This document shows positions 14,833 to 27,745 of a DNA stretch of 64,000 bases, in pieces (within the stretch, counting starts at the first letter, position 1; the number at the start of each line of letters is the position of its first letter). Source of the stretch: Homalodisca vitripennis (taxonomy: Eukaryota > Arthropoda > Insecta > Hemiptera > Cicadellidae); contig NC_060207.1 of the NCBI RefSeq assembly GCF_021130785.1, positions 103,466,001 through 103,530,000 on the forward strand, given 5' to 3'. The notes under the pieces were generated by a model. The model was given only the letters and a program-made list of their open reading frames with translations, searched no databases and was not told the DNA's origin. The translations under genes and the position numbers were made by a program.

Positions 14833-17472
14833 CATGGGTATACATATAAAACCGATGGGTATACATATATAAAACCATCGTAAAAGTGTATAAACATGTC
14901 ATGCTAACCTCTAAAATGTTAAATAGTGTAGAATAATACATTATTTAGTAAAAGAACAACGTAGAATTCTATTTCAAAAGTTTATTGTGGTATTACTGTA
15001 GATTGAATAGTAATTTTAAAATAATTATGAAGTATCCATATAAAGGTGCTTTTACATCAAAGGTAAAATAAATACTATAATAAAAAATAACCTCGGAGTA
15101 ATACAAATATATAAAAACGATGCGCTATACACTTTTAATAAAAATATCTCTTTGTTTTGTGTAAATGAATATATTATAAATATGCTCAAGTAAGGGTCAA
15201 AATATTCTAATGCCACCCGTTACAGGATTGATAGATCCCGCACGCTCCTCCTTTCGGAAGGATCTTACACTTCTTCATCACTAACACTCGTCATCGTACT
15301 CTTCAATCAATATTGTGCTGATGACACATCCACAATCTTAAATATAACATATACTTTATATATGTTTATATATGACTTTATATAAAAGGATGATCATATA
15401 CAGTATTTGAGACATCTTACAACTACACCATCAGTTCACATATGGCACATGGGGAAAGTGATACTTACAGTATAGTAAATTGGAGCATAGGGTATGCATA
15501 TTTGTAAAAAGCACTACTCTTAGTTTAAACGAGGATTTCACAAACATTATCAATAATATACTATGTGTTAGATTAATAGATACGGTAGATCAAGGCTTCC
15601 ATTAGTTTTTGTTATTAATTTGTTAATTCAAAAAAGGGTTTATTAGTTTTGATTAACCCTTTACCCCATCTATCCATTTAGATACATCGTCTTGACTGTG
15701 TCCAGTCACATTCGTGTGACTCAATCACTATATACAGTATACTGCCAATTAAAATTCGCAATACTCACATGCAAAAAGTCTTCCTTACGTCAATAATAAG
15801 ACATGGAATATCATCAATTCGATGAGGAAGAAGAGGTAATGCACTACTAAACATAGTTTGAGAGGAGGATTTCATTACATTAACCTCAAAAGACCGAGGG
15901 TAATAACATTTTATTTCTTGAGTGCTCAACCTAACCCAGTGCGGGCATTTTGGCACTCATCCCTCTCAAAGGAAAATATACTGCACCATCTTGTATAATG
16001 TTTTAATACTTGGCAACCGGAAAAATAATAAAATTCTTCCTCTGAGGGGAGGAATCCGTATTTAATCATGTTTTCAAAGGCTTTCATGTTCTCTGTGAAA
16101 CGTAGAGTAACTTTACAATGTACGAGTTTACTACAGTTTTAAATGGAATTCTTGTTTTAAATTATTTTTGTAACAACTATTGAATCAAACAAAAGCGTCA
16201 CACGACACACATAACTCAAAAATTCTATGGAATAGTCTATGTGAATAGATTATTCATTTTAACCTAGGCTGTAATTATGGGTTAGGTTAATTATCTACAT
16301 AATAAAGAGACCTGGAACGAACCTGGAACTGATTTTACATTCGAACTATACAATATTTGGGGGGAGGGGAATCCTAAAACCTTCAATTTAGTAGAAAATT
16401 TCACATTTTAATTCAGTAATAGAGACGCTCTTAAACTTCAAATTTACACTCAAAAGCTCTAAAATGCACATTTGACTCTTACTAAACTAGGATGAACTAG
16501 CGGCCAAGTCTGGCATTAAAGTGTGCTACAGTAAAACATTGATGTCCCATAAACCCCGACATCACCGATAGCCGAGATATCTACAGGCCGGGTGGTGGCC
16601 ACCGCAGGTTACACTAACAACCATGGGGCAGCTCTACATGAGAATTTATAGGTTAAGAATTAATTTAAACCATGTTTGTATATGAATATATTGTCATTAA
16701 GACATCTAAAATAAAAACAATATTACGTTTTGTTTGGTTGAAATAACAAAATAAACAAATGCAGCACTTGGTGGTAAACATTTGGAAATAATCAGTTATT
16801 TTACGAAAATCAAGAACTAGAGGACTTTACAAAACTCGCTGACAACCTTCTGGATTCCCCTGTAGCCCACTTCTTAACGATGGGCTTGGGGCACATATGA
16901 AATAACCTTGTATAATGGCGGCTATCATGTTTTATTCACATAAAACAATATTAAATAACAAACATTCATTTGTGCGCTCTCTCATGTTCGTTAAGTTATA
17001 TCGGAGTATATCCCATTCCAATGGTATGATTAGTGCGCTTCCAATTGATTTTCAGTTTATTTAATACTTATTCAGACAAAATATCGATATTTAATTTAAC
17101 TATGCAAATATTACAAAAATGTACACCTTTTAACAAAAACTAAACATTTGAGTTTGAAACCCGCCATATTTAAATAAGCTCAAATGTAATAATGCCTTTA
17201 AAAATATAAATCTTCTACAATTTTACAATCATAAATAGGGGCTTGAAAAGGTTTGGTGTTCTTATGTCAAATCTTAAAATTCATTGTAGGCCTACTTGAG
17301 AATTTTGTATTCTTTGAGGAAAAACCGACATTGCAAATAGATGAAATTTGAATAATATTGAAAAGAACGAATAGTATCAAGTATCTAAAAATGTAGTGAT
17401 ATAACACATTGTTCTCACGGCAGATTATACAATTGTCAGTAAACAGAGTCCGAGAGCCGCATGCAGCTGATC

Positions 17473-17498
17473 CACACGCGCACACACGCACACGCGCG
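17473..17498. repeat. Alternating CA/CG tract
   Basis: CACACGCGCACACACGCACA followed by CGCGCG is strictly alternating pyrimidine-purine, the kind of sequence that can adopt Z-DNA. It lies in a small GC-rich patch (17410-17600). Confidence 0.6.
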
Positions 17499-19109
17499 GA
17501 CACAGGGTTAACGCAGTTGACCGCGACACACGAGTCCAGGGGTGCATACATTACAAGACAGTACAGACAGGTAACCGGCATTTGTTTACATCACAACCTG
17601 GCCTCATAATGTGCCTTACTTGGTCTTGGAAACTCGTGGTTCGTTTGGTAACCCCGTAAACTGTAATTTATAAGTCATATGATACATCTAGAAGTAACCT
17701 TATATTGAAAGATTAATTAACTTAATTAATACTGGAACATACATATAAATTAGTAATGATCAACTTTAAACGAATTTTTAATTACTACAATATCATTTTA
17801 CGTAGAATTTGTAATCAATATTAATAGACTTGCAATGTAAAATTGTAGATAGCTTAGAATCGCAGTTCATAGGACGATTTAATGATCGTTTATAATAGTC
17901 AGTTGATGCTGGTCACAACCTATGTCTACATTTTAACTACTTACAAAATGAAGAATATTATCGTTTTAGAGGATTGTTCATGACCTAGTTACTGGTTAGG
18001 TTAAACACACACAGTGCTTGTATTTAAAAATGTATGTTTTTACACTCGGTTAAGTTTTAAATTTAAAAGTATTAAACTATACAGCTTTTATATTTTTAAG
18101 ATTATTTATACAGTTGCTTTTATACAATGATGGTACGTCGTTATTCAACGTTATTAAGACGTTCCAGCAGTTTAATATATTAATATTGAAAAAGAACTAA
18201 ACTCATGCTACACACAGCTCATATCATATTGTTTAAGTTATGCACTTATAAAAATGTATTCTTTTTCTTCTAAGGCGCTACCTACTTGGCAAACTAAAAT
18301 GAAGTCCTAACAGTTTACAGTTTAGGAAAATCGCTGAAACCAGATGACCTGAGGAAATTTACCAGCGTTATCGAGAGTGCCAAAGAAGCCAATAGATTCT
18401 AATCAACAGAAGATAATAAAAAAAACATGTGTTACGCAGTTTTGTCTTGCTCATAGCTTAGCCTATAGCTGGTATGGACGAAGACCAAGCTTATCATCAA
18501 GCTTGAAAACATGATGTAACTTGTATTATGTTCAGTTGGCACCATGTTAGAGTCAGCTCCACCCCTGGGTGGGATTCCACAGAACCGTTGAGGTCGAGTC
18601 ATGTCTGTTGCTGAGCCCAACTTTACCGAAGCATCGGTTTTAGTTTCCACGGTCTCTTTATAGCCTAGGACCCAAGTGACAGTTTAACTCCCCTGTTTAG
18701 GAAAATGTGTTAAAAACCACCGTTTTAGAAAAAATGTGTGTTAAACTTTAAGAAATATGTTGACCTACAAAAAAAGTTCCAAAGTGCAGTCTATTTTTTG
18801 GTTCAAGAGAAGAAACTAAGCTAAAGTGAATGGTCTTCGGCAAAACGCTATAAATATGAGGTTGGTGGCATAGCCATAAAACTGGTGGGAGGGAGGAGGT
18901 GAATACTTAATATATTATTACGCCTATGAAGAATTTTACTAGGTCTAAAAGTTACATGTTGATGTTGGCCACGGAATATTTACAAACATATTAATCAACG
19001 GTTTTGGGCATGAGGAGGAAACATATCCTCAATCCACCTCCCTCTGGCTACGAACAGGAAATTATCTCAAGAGGTATATTAGTAACTCCATAATTAACTA
19101 AAGCTACCT

Positions 19110-19910
19110 TTGATTCCTCCAAGATATTACAGACAAGTAGACTCGCCGACAGACAGACGGTATATTACAACAGTTGCAGCCAACGGTACTGATCTTCAGC
19201 TGTCCATTTCACCACAATCTCGCCAATCAACCGTCAGGGACGACCAAATGGAGTTAGGCGCACAATCAAGGCTCCCCCAACGGCCCTTTGAGCGGCCCTT
19301 TGAGCGAGCAATCCAATTGCAGACTACTGGCGCGCGCGTTTTATGTTATCAAACCAAAGCCTACAACAGATCGCCTTAGGTCAACAATTCCGCGCACCGT
19401 TAGTTCTGCAGAATGGCACTTCCTCTTTATTCACACACCGGGAGATATATTGCAAAAATCGAAAAATGCGATCACCGCCTTCCGTTTGTTTCGCTTTAAA
19501 AAGGTTTGTTCGGGATTGCTAGTTGACGCGTTTTCGGTATCCTTGTGTAATGCTTTCTCTTTGAAGTGAAAAATTGTACATTACCATTCAATCCTCCATG
19601 ATATGTTCAGCAGCGTTGTTTTCTTCTGGTTCATATTGTAGAACATGATCTTCATATTGAAAACCAGGCTTCAAGATTAGTGAAAACTATTTTGAAACCT
19701 TAATGTGACCAATTATTTATATAAATACCAGTATCACAATGTTTGAGGTTTAATCAGGATGGTATGACTTAGTATTTATTAGTCGTCTAAATTGCCCTCC
19801 TCATTAGCGCAGATCTACAATTTCCGGCCAATTGATGATGGAGTTTAGCACGATTGCGGCGGCGAAAATTCAATCATGTGTTGGGTATTGCCATAGTAAC
19901 CTTCCTTACA
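19110..19910. promoter_or_regulatory. GC-richer intronic island with an X-box-like site
   Basis: Two overlapping plus-strand open frames (19110-19379 and 19288-19569) show no domain. The block contains a short duplication (CGGCCCTTTGAG twice). At 19889 it has ATTGCCATAGTAACC, close to an RFX X-box. I read it as non-coding regulatory DNA. Confidence 0.25.
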
Positions 19911-20879
19911 TTACATAATTTACTATGTGTGTAATAAGAACTAAAATATTATCTTAAAAATGATCTATACACGATTATATATAGTATGTTATAAACACAA
20001 TCTAGACAATAATTCAGCATTAACTTTAAATTGATTTTGTTTGTTCAAGAAGAAAACTTTCTAAATCCAAAACAAGTAAAAGTTTATATGGCCAAGTCAA
20101 AAATAAAACATTCTTCTTCAAACACTGAAGTATTAAAACTTATCTGGATAGCTATATTGGGATCAGCAAGTAATACTTTTGGCATCTGTAATAAATGATA
20201 TGGTCTGGGATAAAGTAAATAGATTACTGCACCTACCATCATCCATAAACTAATTTGTCAAAACAAAATAGTGTTGACAATTATTGTTTTATATTATTTA
20301 TTTATGTTTGGAAGATGAAGGATTGACGCCATTGCAACCCGTTGCTATTGTGCAACAACGCAAACTAGCCCGTGTTGCTATCGGCCAGGTCCGGTTTATA
20401 GGCCATCAATACTTGACTGTAACACAGTTTAGTGCCTGACGCCCAAAGCCTAGTATCTTCGTTAAAAGGGTCGAGTGTACTCCAATTAAAAATTGAAAAC
20501 ACTTTCAGCGTTTTAGTTTACAAGTTTTCTTTTCAAATTAATACAAGTATATATAAAAATGTATTAAAACAAGTAAAGTATCACAGATTTATATCTCACC
20601 GAAGTGCGATTGTGTGTGTGTTATGCCTTGAATTTCCTCCGTCAGTATTAATTGGGTTTCGTTAAAACAATTATAGAGGCGCTCTAACTTCACTACTGAA
20701 ATTAGAAACAGCCGTCGATGAGATTTATAATAACTGATCATATTCCAACAATTTTCAATATATATAATTTTAATTTTCAAGTATTCATTGTATATTTTTG
20801 TATTCCCAATTACTATTTTTCCAGTCATACACTGTCTACCAATATTGCAATATTTACATCTATGGAAACTCAGCTTATA

Positions 20880-21020
20880 ACCTCATAGATCTCGGTTCGA
20901 TTCTCGGTCTAACCATTATATTTCCTAATGCTAAAACATAATTATCTGAGTCTAGCTGAAATAATGTGATAAAAGGTTCCGGGCTAAAGCTTCTGATTGC
21001 CCACAAAAACCTCAGTATAT
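20880..21020 (+). repeat. Truncated tRNA-derived SINE-like fragment
   Basis: A B-box-like sequence, CTCGGTTCGATTCTCGG, is followed by a tail (AATTATCTGAGTCTAGCTGA and GGTTCCGGGCTA). The tail resembles the segment after the B box at 42398. The A-box half is missing. Confidence 0.4.
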
Positions 21021-21616
21021 AATACTTTACTTTAGTAACCATGACCGGCTGAACCATTATGCATTTGATTCATTCTAGTTTAGTACTCTAATGCCTATTA
21101 TAATTGTCCACTATTCTAACCTCGTGTAATTCGATTGATCATTCACCTAAAGATCTTCCGATATTATTAAGGATTCCAAAAGTTTGGTTTGCCCAAAGTC
21201 TAAGTCAATCATATTCTGATCGGACGTTGGATCGATTCAACAGTTTTAAGTATGTTAAAAATATCCGAGTTGTTACATGTACAATTTTCGACTTTTGTAC
21301 CCTGGATATATTCACCATTGATCGAGTTTGCAAACTATTAGAGTGGGTTATAAGTTGAATCAAAATGACGGGTCAAGACCCGTTATATACCCACAACACT
21401 TTACTACATTCTATAGTATTTAACCCTAACACAGTTTCTTACGCACTATTCCATATTGTTAACAAGTACCGTACTGAGAATCAATTTTACGGAGTTTTTA
21501 GTAGCTAGTAAACAGATCGAGCGGCGAGTGCACGCAGTTACAAGCTTGCAAACGTCCCATTGTCATTGAAATAAAATTCAAGAAGTTAGATTCTCCGCGT
21601 TATTATAAATTAATGT

Positions 21617-22706
21617 GACTGACAGTCCATTAGCCAGCGGCGATATGACACGATTCACCCGCCTTGGCGCTCTGCGACACACAGTGTTGCCAATCACGGT
21701 GCACGCTGAGTGAGATGACCGACAGTCTATTAGCCAGCGGAGATATAACACGATTCACCCAGCTTGGCGCTCAGCGACAAACAGTGGTGCCAATCATGGT
21801 GCACGCTGAGTGAGATGACTGACAGTCTATTAGCCAGCGGAGGTATGACATGATTCACCCGCCTTGGCGCTCAACGACAAACAGTGGTGCTAATGACGGT
21901 GCACGCTGAGTGAGATGACTGACAGTCTATTAGCCAGCGAAGGTATGACATGATTCACCCGCATTGGCACTCAGCGACAAACAGTGGTGCTAATCACGGT
22001 GCACGCTGAGTGAGATGACTGACAGTCTATTAGCCAGCGAAGGTATGACATGATTCACCCGCCTTGGCGCTCAGCGACAAACAGTGGTGCTAATGGCGGT
22101 GCACGCTGAGTGAGATGACTGACAGTCTATTAGCCAGCGAAGGTATGACATGATTCACCCGCCTTGGCACTCAGCGACAAACAGTGGTGCTAATCACGGT
22201 GCACGCTGAGTGAGATGACTGACAGTCTATTAGCCAGCGAAGGTATGACATGATTCACCCGCCTTGGCACTCAGCGACAAACAGTGGTGCTAATCACGGT
22301 GCACGCTGAGTGAGATGACTGACAGTCTATTAGCCAGCGAAGGTATGACATGATTCACCCGCCTTGGCACTCAGCGACAAACAGTGGTGCTAATCACGGT
22401 GCACGCTGAGTGAGATGACCGACAGACTATTAGCCAGCGGAGGTATGACATGATCCACCCGCCTTGGCGCTCAGCGACAAACAGTGGTGCTAATCACGGT
22501 GCACGCTGAGTGAGATGACCGACAGTCTATTAGCCAGCGAAGGTATGACATGATTCACCCGCCTTGGCACTCAGCGACAAACAGTAGTGCTAATCACGGT
22601 GCACGCTGAGTGAGATGACCGACAGACTATTAGCCAGCGGAGGTATGACATGATCCACCCGCCTTGGCGCTTAGCGACAAACAGTGGTGCTAATCACGGT
22701 GCACGC
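21617..22706. repeat. Tandem array of 11 units with exact 100-bp period
   Basis: GACAG(T/A)C(T/C)AT recurs at 21621, 21721 and so on to 22621 with no indels. The first two units are the most diverged. The units starting at 22121 and 22221 are identical. The units at 22421 and 22621 share private changes (GACAGACTAT and GATCCACCC) not found in the unit between them, so a 200-bp dimer is forming. The array stops abruptly after GCACGC. Confidence 0.97.
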
Positions 22707-22975
22707 CCCGCACTATTAGAGCCGGGAGCGGCAATCATGTCCCTTGTACAATCAACAGTTAATACACTGTACATTGCATTACACCCCTCCCTCCCCTCTT
22801 CACCCCTGGCTGATAGCTTTCTGTCGCATTAGTTCACATTATCGGCCGACAGCAAGCGTCTCTACTGCCGGCACCGCTGCCCTGCATTGTGCTCAATTCA
22901 TTAACTCATTCGATTGATGCTATTAACATGTCTAATGTTATTGGCTCCGTGGCAATGATAGAATTACGTGTAAGT
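22707..22975. promoter_or_regulatory. GC-rich island next to the 100-bp array
   Basis: Includes CGGCCGACAGCAAGCGTCTC, TGCCGGCACCGCTGCCCTGC and homeodomain-like ATTCATTAACTCATTCGATT. No protein is recognised. Confidence 0.25.
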
Positions 22976-23066
22976 CATAACGTCAAATAACAGCAGGTTA
23001 TATCGTTTTTACATTGGTCTTATGATTGCAAAGAGAAAATCGCAGAATAAACAAATTAGTAAACTT
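22976..23066 (+). repeat. 91-bp inverted repeat, left arm
   Basis: This arm starts CATAACGTCAAATAACAGCA and ends GTAAACTT. It is the reverse complement of 25857-25947 with only two mismatches. See the paired entry. Confidence 0.9.
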
Positions 23067-25059
23067 ATCATTTTCTCTTTCAGACATTCACTATCAATAA
23101 TACACTTTAAACAAAGTCATTTTTTGTCTTATTAAATTGTATATATTAAATTGGTAATCAACTTCTTTCAAGCACTGCAGACATCAGATCTTAGATACAC
23201 AGGATACACTTTTAAAGTTTCAACGGCCTCGATATTTTTTATAAATCACCATATAAGTTAATTGTCAATGGAAGTGTCGATCTTTCTAGTTAATTAGTAT
23301 AATTAATTCTTTCTTAAAGTGACTCATTATTGTAAAGGGAGTAATAGTTCCATTATTGCACATGTTTTTGTATAGTTTGAGACACTGTTCTATTCCTATC
23401 AATTGGAATATGATTTCTATAGTGATATTTAACTATTTAAATTAAAGTATGATATTGAAAAAGTAAAGTTTAATGCTAAAAATTTACCACTGGATGAAAG
23501 TTGAAATTAATTACATATTCAATTAACACCCAAGTAGAAATGTTATGTTAACGAGAATAAAATAAACCCACATTGTAGACATTTATTATAATTTTAATTA
23601 CAATGTTATTTTATTAGTAATTATTAATTCATTAATAATACTAATTAATAATTTCCAAATAATTAATTAATAAAACGTCTTTGTCTATTAAGAACCATAA
23701 ATTCAAGTAACGAGCTACCTTAGTTTTCATTATTTGAAACCGAAGCTCCTGTAATGCACCGAAAAATATTTTAATATTGAATTGAGAGATGTATAGAATA
23801 ATTTATACTTGAATTTATTCGTTCAAAAATCAAGTTAGTTAAAATTTATATTTTCAGTCATATCTCAAACTTAGATGGGTTATTTTTATTTCGCTTGTCA
23901 TCATAAATCATATTTTAAGTCACACTTTCAAAACATTCAACCTACGAAGTCTCATTGGATCAACTGTGCATATAGGGCTTAGAACTCGATGGTCAGGCTT
24001 AGAACTACTACACATGGGACGTAATAAAATCCCTGTTCAACTTTTCCTGTTCCTAGTTACTAACCTCAGTAAGACATCTAGGTCTTTCCTTTGATTACAA
24101 CTTTCCTGAGCTAATTGTTTCTTCCTTTTTATTTTCTCTTCTGAAGTGTTTTTACATGGCATGATAATTTTAATGCGTCCTATTTAAATTTGTCACAACT
24201 TACATTACAAATTTTACAAATTTTGTAAACACGATTACAATATGTCGAAATGCCAATCAATATTTATCGTTAAGGAATAGAACCTAATATTTTATATTTG
24301 AAGCTCAGTGTTATTATTAGGCAAGGAGTATTTATTTTTAATTGCCATCATCCGCTGATTAAAAAAGAAAATCATACTTCTCAGAGGAGAGCGTAGTAAC
24401 ATCCAAACCCACCAAAATAGCTCGACTACGTGTTCATTGTCTATTGTATCAGCTGATAGGAAGCTGCATAATGTTACAACAGTATTGTAGCGTGATATTG
24501 CAGTTTCATCAATATTTTGCATGAACCCTTTTATTTTAGTAACTAGAGTTTGTTTGTGTTGTTTCAAAGATCACCATAGTAACATTGACAATCGAGTATT
24601 TATATCACAGTGATTATTCAACTTTTCTATTTTGTAATCACAGAAAACATGTAAGATTTTATAATGGCCGCTCTCTTTGTATATAAAAATTGCTAACATT
24701 TTATTTTATTAAAACTACAATTAGAATCTATCTACATTCTAACAAATTGCTCGATGACAAACAGCTATATAAAAACGCAAACATAACAGAAAAACACTAA
24801 TTTACAGACAGTTTAAAATAATGACGTCGTACATACGTTATATGTTTAACATATGCCAATTAAAATGCAACTACATAAAAATAAAGTAATCCTGATATCC
24901 TTTCAAAACAATAAGATTAATGAAAAACGTGGTAGGTCATTATATCAACAGAAAAACAACTGAATCTTTTCAAAATCATACTTTTATAAATTTTTCCTAA
25001 ACCCTAGTTATTGCATTAGTGAATGTAGTAGAGACAATAGATTTTAATCACAATCCAAG

Positions 25060-25470
25060 CTCCATTCCAACTGTATAGCAGTTTCCGAAGAGCCTCTCGG
25101 GGGATCTAGGAAGTCCACCAAATAACAATGAGCGATCTTTGTATCCCCGCAGGCTATAAGTCAAGGCCATAAAACGACACATCGGACACAAACAATAGAC
25201 ACTGGAATCAACATTAGTTCCGCTAAATCAATTGATGCCTTCCATGAAACCGTAAACAGCTAATGGTGTATCGAGAGGGTGAAGATAACGAATGGGCGAG
25301 TGCATTAGTGACTCCGCGCCGGACCGGACCGACATTGGGAGTCGATGGCTCGGATAAACTGTCTGCAGAGGCACGTGGCCCACGGCCGCCGCCCTCACGC
25401 ATATGCTGTGGCCCCCGACTCTGATTGACACCACTGACTCATGCTGGTCGACCCTTCACGACTATTCACT
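25060..25470. promoter_or_regulatory. GC-rich intronic island with clustered factor-like motifs
   Basis: This block has GCCATAAAAC (Hox/Cdx-like), ACAAACAATAG (Fox/Sox-like), CGCGCCGGACCGGACCGACA and CACGTGGCCCACGGCCGCCG, within AT-rich surroundings. The minus-strand open frame at 25228-25434 shows no domain. Candidate enhancer about 0.6-1.4 kb upstream of the 26424 exon's downstream intron end; activity is inference. Confidence 0.3.
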
Positions 25471-25856
25471 CAAGAGTAGGCAAACATAAAGACATAAGAT
25501 AACGAAAAATAGTCACTTGCGGTAGGGCTGCAAAGCAGTACTCTACAATATGTTATATTCTGTATTACTATAGAACTGTACCAATAATATCAATAAACAT
25601 CATTATTGTTTTACTCGCAACTTTAACAGAATGGTTATAGCCTACACGGTTACAAAGTGCAATTAATAATATTAATAACAGTTGTAAATAATAAAATAAT
25701 TTAAAATCTCAATTCCGGAATCTTAAAAAACTGACACAAGGAGATATCGAAGTACACGACATAACTTTGAAACCAACCAACCTAACACAATAATTCACCA
25801 CATATGTAGGTAATGCACTGAAAAATGTTTCATGATTAACTTACAGTATATTATGC

Positions 25857-25947
25857 AAGTTTACTAATTTGTATATTCTGCGATTTTCTCTTTGCAATCA
25901 TAAGACCAATGTAAAAACGATATAACCTGCTGTTCTTTGACGTTATG
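25857..25947 (-). repeat. 91-bp inverted repeat, right arm
   Basis: Reverse complement of 22976-23066 with 2 of 91 bases different. The arms are 2.8 kb apart. Similarity stops sharply at both ends. They may be two fragments of one repeat family or the ends of a mobile element. No transposase is seen between them. Confidence 0.9.
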
Positions 25948-26423
25948 TCCTCAAAATCAATACAGTCCTTCCTGGACCAAGTGGGGAACAACGTGTTTAG
26001 GATCTTCCGCACAGAACACAGATATTACTCAATTTTAAGAAGAACCTGTTGGGTCCATTAATAATTTGGGAGGAACATTTATTGAAGTCTGTCTCTTACA
26101 TACTACATGTACAATAATTTATCAATTTGTGGCATATATGGCTAACATGGTTTAGAAAATAAGTGTGTTTTTTTATTAAAGCAATAGCCATAAATTTATG
26201 TTCAACAAAATGTCTATTGAGGTAGCTTTTTCAGTATTATGTAAAGTCTGACGTCATTATACGTCGAAAATTATTTTATAATGTTTAAATTAAAGAAACT
26301 TTTGGTACCGGCCTAACTTTTTTTAATAACTTGGCACATTTTAAAGTGTATCTCTAATATCTTTAAAAATACATACTTATAATTAAATATTCTAAGAAAT
26401 AAAATGTTGATGAGTAAACTCAC

Positions 26424-26489
26424 CTGGTTGTCTCAGATGACTGTGGGGGTCGAGGGAGGATTTTGTGACGGCCAAGGAATTGGCATAGC
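26424..26489 (-). CDS. Ets65A: 66-bp ETS linker exon
   Basis: The acceptor is TATGTTTCAG and the donor CCAG|GTGAGT. In phase 1 the exon encodes YANSLAVTKSSLDPHSHL followed by RQP, which lies between the N-terminal leader and the conserved DPYQ-GPTSSRLA block. Vertebrate ERG has a Pro/Ser-rich linker at the same place. Length is a multiple of three and both boundaries are phase 1, so the exon can be included or skipped without a frameshift. A 137-bp tandem array begins only 112 bp upstream of its acceptor. Confidence 0.82.
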
Positions 26490-26600
26490 CTGAAACATAA
26501 AAATATAAATAGATTTAATATGTGCTTACCAGTCTAGTTAGTAATGAGGTAATATCGCAAGATTAGTACCACCAACCTAGTCAACCAATTTTAAGTATTT

Positions 26601-27143
26601 TAACTGCGATAATAGTCTATATCTCGTCTTATAATGTATTGGTCAGGTGAGAGAAATACGCTCAGTTATTGTGCATAGAAACCTTTAATACCTATGATAG
26701 TGATCTTTATAATTCAAGACGATCATTAATTCCACTTTAACTGCGATAATAGTCTATATCTCGTCTTATAATGTATTGGTCAGGTGAGAGAAATACGCTC
26801 AGTTATTGTGCATAGAAACCTTTAATACCTATGATAGTGATCTTTATAATTCAAGACGATCATTAATTCCACTTTAACTGCGATAATAGTCTATATCTCG
26901 TCTTATAATGTATTGGTCAGGTGAGAGAAATACGCTCAGTTATTGTGCATAGAAACCTTTAATACCTATGATAGTGATCTTTATAATTCAAGACGATCAT
27001 TACTTCCACTTTAACTGCGATAATAGTCTATATCTCGTCTTATAATGTATTGGTCAGGTGAGAGAAATACGCTCAGTTATTGTGCATAGAAACCTTTAGT
27101 GATCTTTATAATTCAAGACGATCATTACTTCCACTTTAACTCA
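26601..27143. repeat. 137-bp tandem array, four near-identical copies
   Basis: TAACTGCGATAATAGTC recurs at 26601, 26738, 26875 and 27012. The first three copies are virtually identical and the fourth has a deletion after AAACCTTTA. Such homogeneity indicates recent amplification. The array lies 112 bp from the acceptor of the ETS exon at 26424. Confidence 0.95.
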
Positions 27144-27429
27144 CACATCTGACCAGTTGTAGTTATTTATTGTACACACAACTCTTATCAAAATGCTGAT
27201 AAAAGCGTGATATTTAACGTATTGTAACTTTTTATTTACTGTAGAGTATATTTCGTTTCTACCCCTCCGGTTAACCTAAACACATAGTTTGATGGCTGAC
27301 AAAACTATTGGATTTAATTTTCACAACCTTTTAAAAAAAATTTCTAATATATGAATTGGACCCAAAACTGATATCATAGTTGAAAAAGCGTCAGCGTGAA
27401 AAATAAACTTGTTGAACAATAAAACGCGT

Positions 27430-27745
27430 ACCGGTACGGTGAAAATTAAACAAGCCACGTAGAGCCGAGGGGAACGGGTGGGGGAGACGTGTTGGGATAT
27501 TAGTATTCCCCGCCGGGGGCTGTTTGGTCGGAGGTCATGCGGCAAGGTACATGTTTTCGCTCTCCGGGTCACAAACACTGGAACACTACCCACTATTTGC
27601 CGCCGCTACACTTGAATACGTATTGATTTTACACCCGGCCACTTATTACTCTGTGGTCACCACTACCGCTGCCGTGGTCGAGGCCGTGGCGCTGGCAGCT
27701 CGCTCTGGGTGGCAGTGATTCGGTGTTCGGTGTTGTGGTAGACGT
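27430..27745. promoter_or_regulatory. GC-rich intronic island
   Basis: CpG-containing text (GCGTACCGGTACGG, CCCCGCCGGGGGCTG, GTCGAGGCCGTGGCGCTGG) stands out from AT-rich flanks. Short open frames on both strands (27524-27718 plus and 27646-27849 minus) overlap and show no domain. Confidence 0.28.

Larger units (their letters stand above)
10966..26423. other. ETS intron, 15.5 kb
   Basis: This intron holds a short Helitron at 13722-14464, an AT microsatellite at 14792, a CA/CG alternating tract at 17473, a SINE-like fragment at 20880, the 100-bp array and the two 91-bp inverted arms. It also holds GC islands at 13085, 19110, 22707 and 25060. I see nothing to annotate in about 11000-13080, 14900-17270, 17620-19100, 23070-25050 and 25950-26420, apart from homeodomain-like TAAT runs at 23590-23680. 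Confidence 0.75.

Noticed and set aside
15645..15760. piggyBac-type terminus at TTAACCCTTTACCCC
   Set aside because: No matching inverted end GGGTTAA was found at a sensible distance, and no transposase remains.
21617..22706. CRISPR-like array
   Set aside because: The whole 100-bp unit repeats without unique spacers, and the context is eukaryotic.
23590..23680. Dense TAAT cluster as a homeodomain enhancer
   Set aside because: In DNA this AT-rich such clusters arise readily by chance and nothing else supports it.
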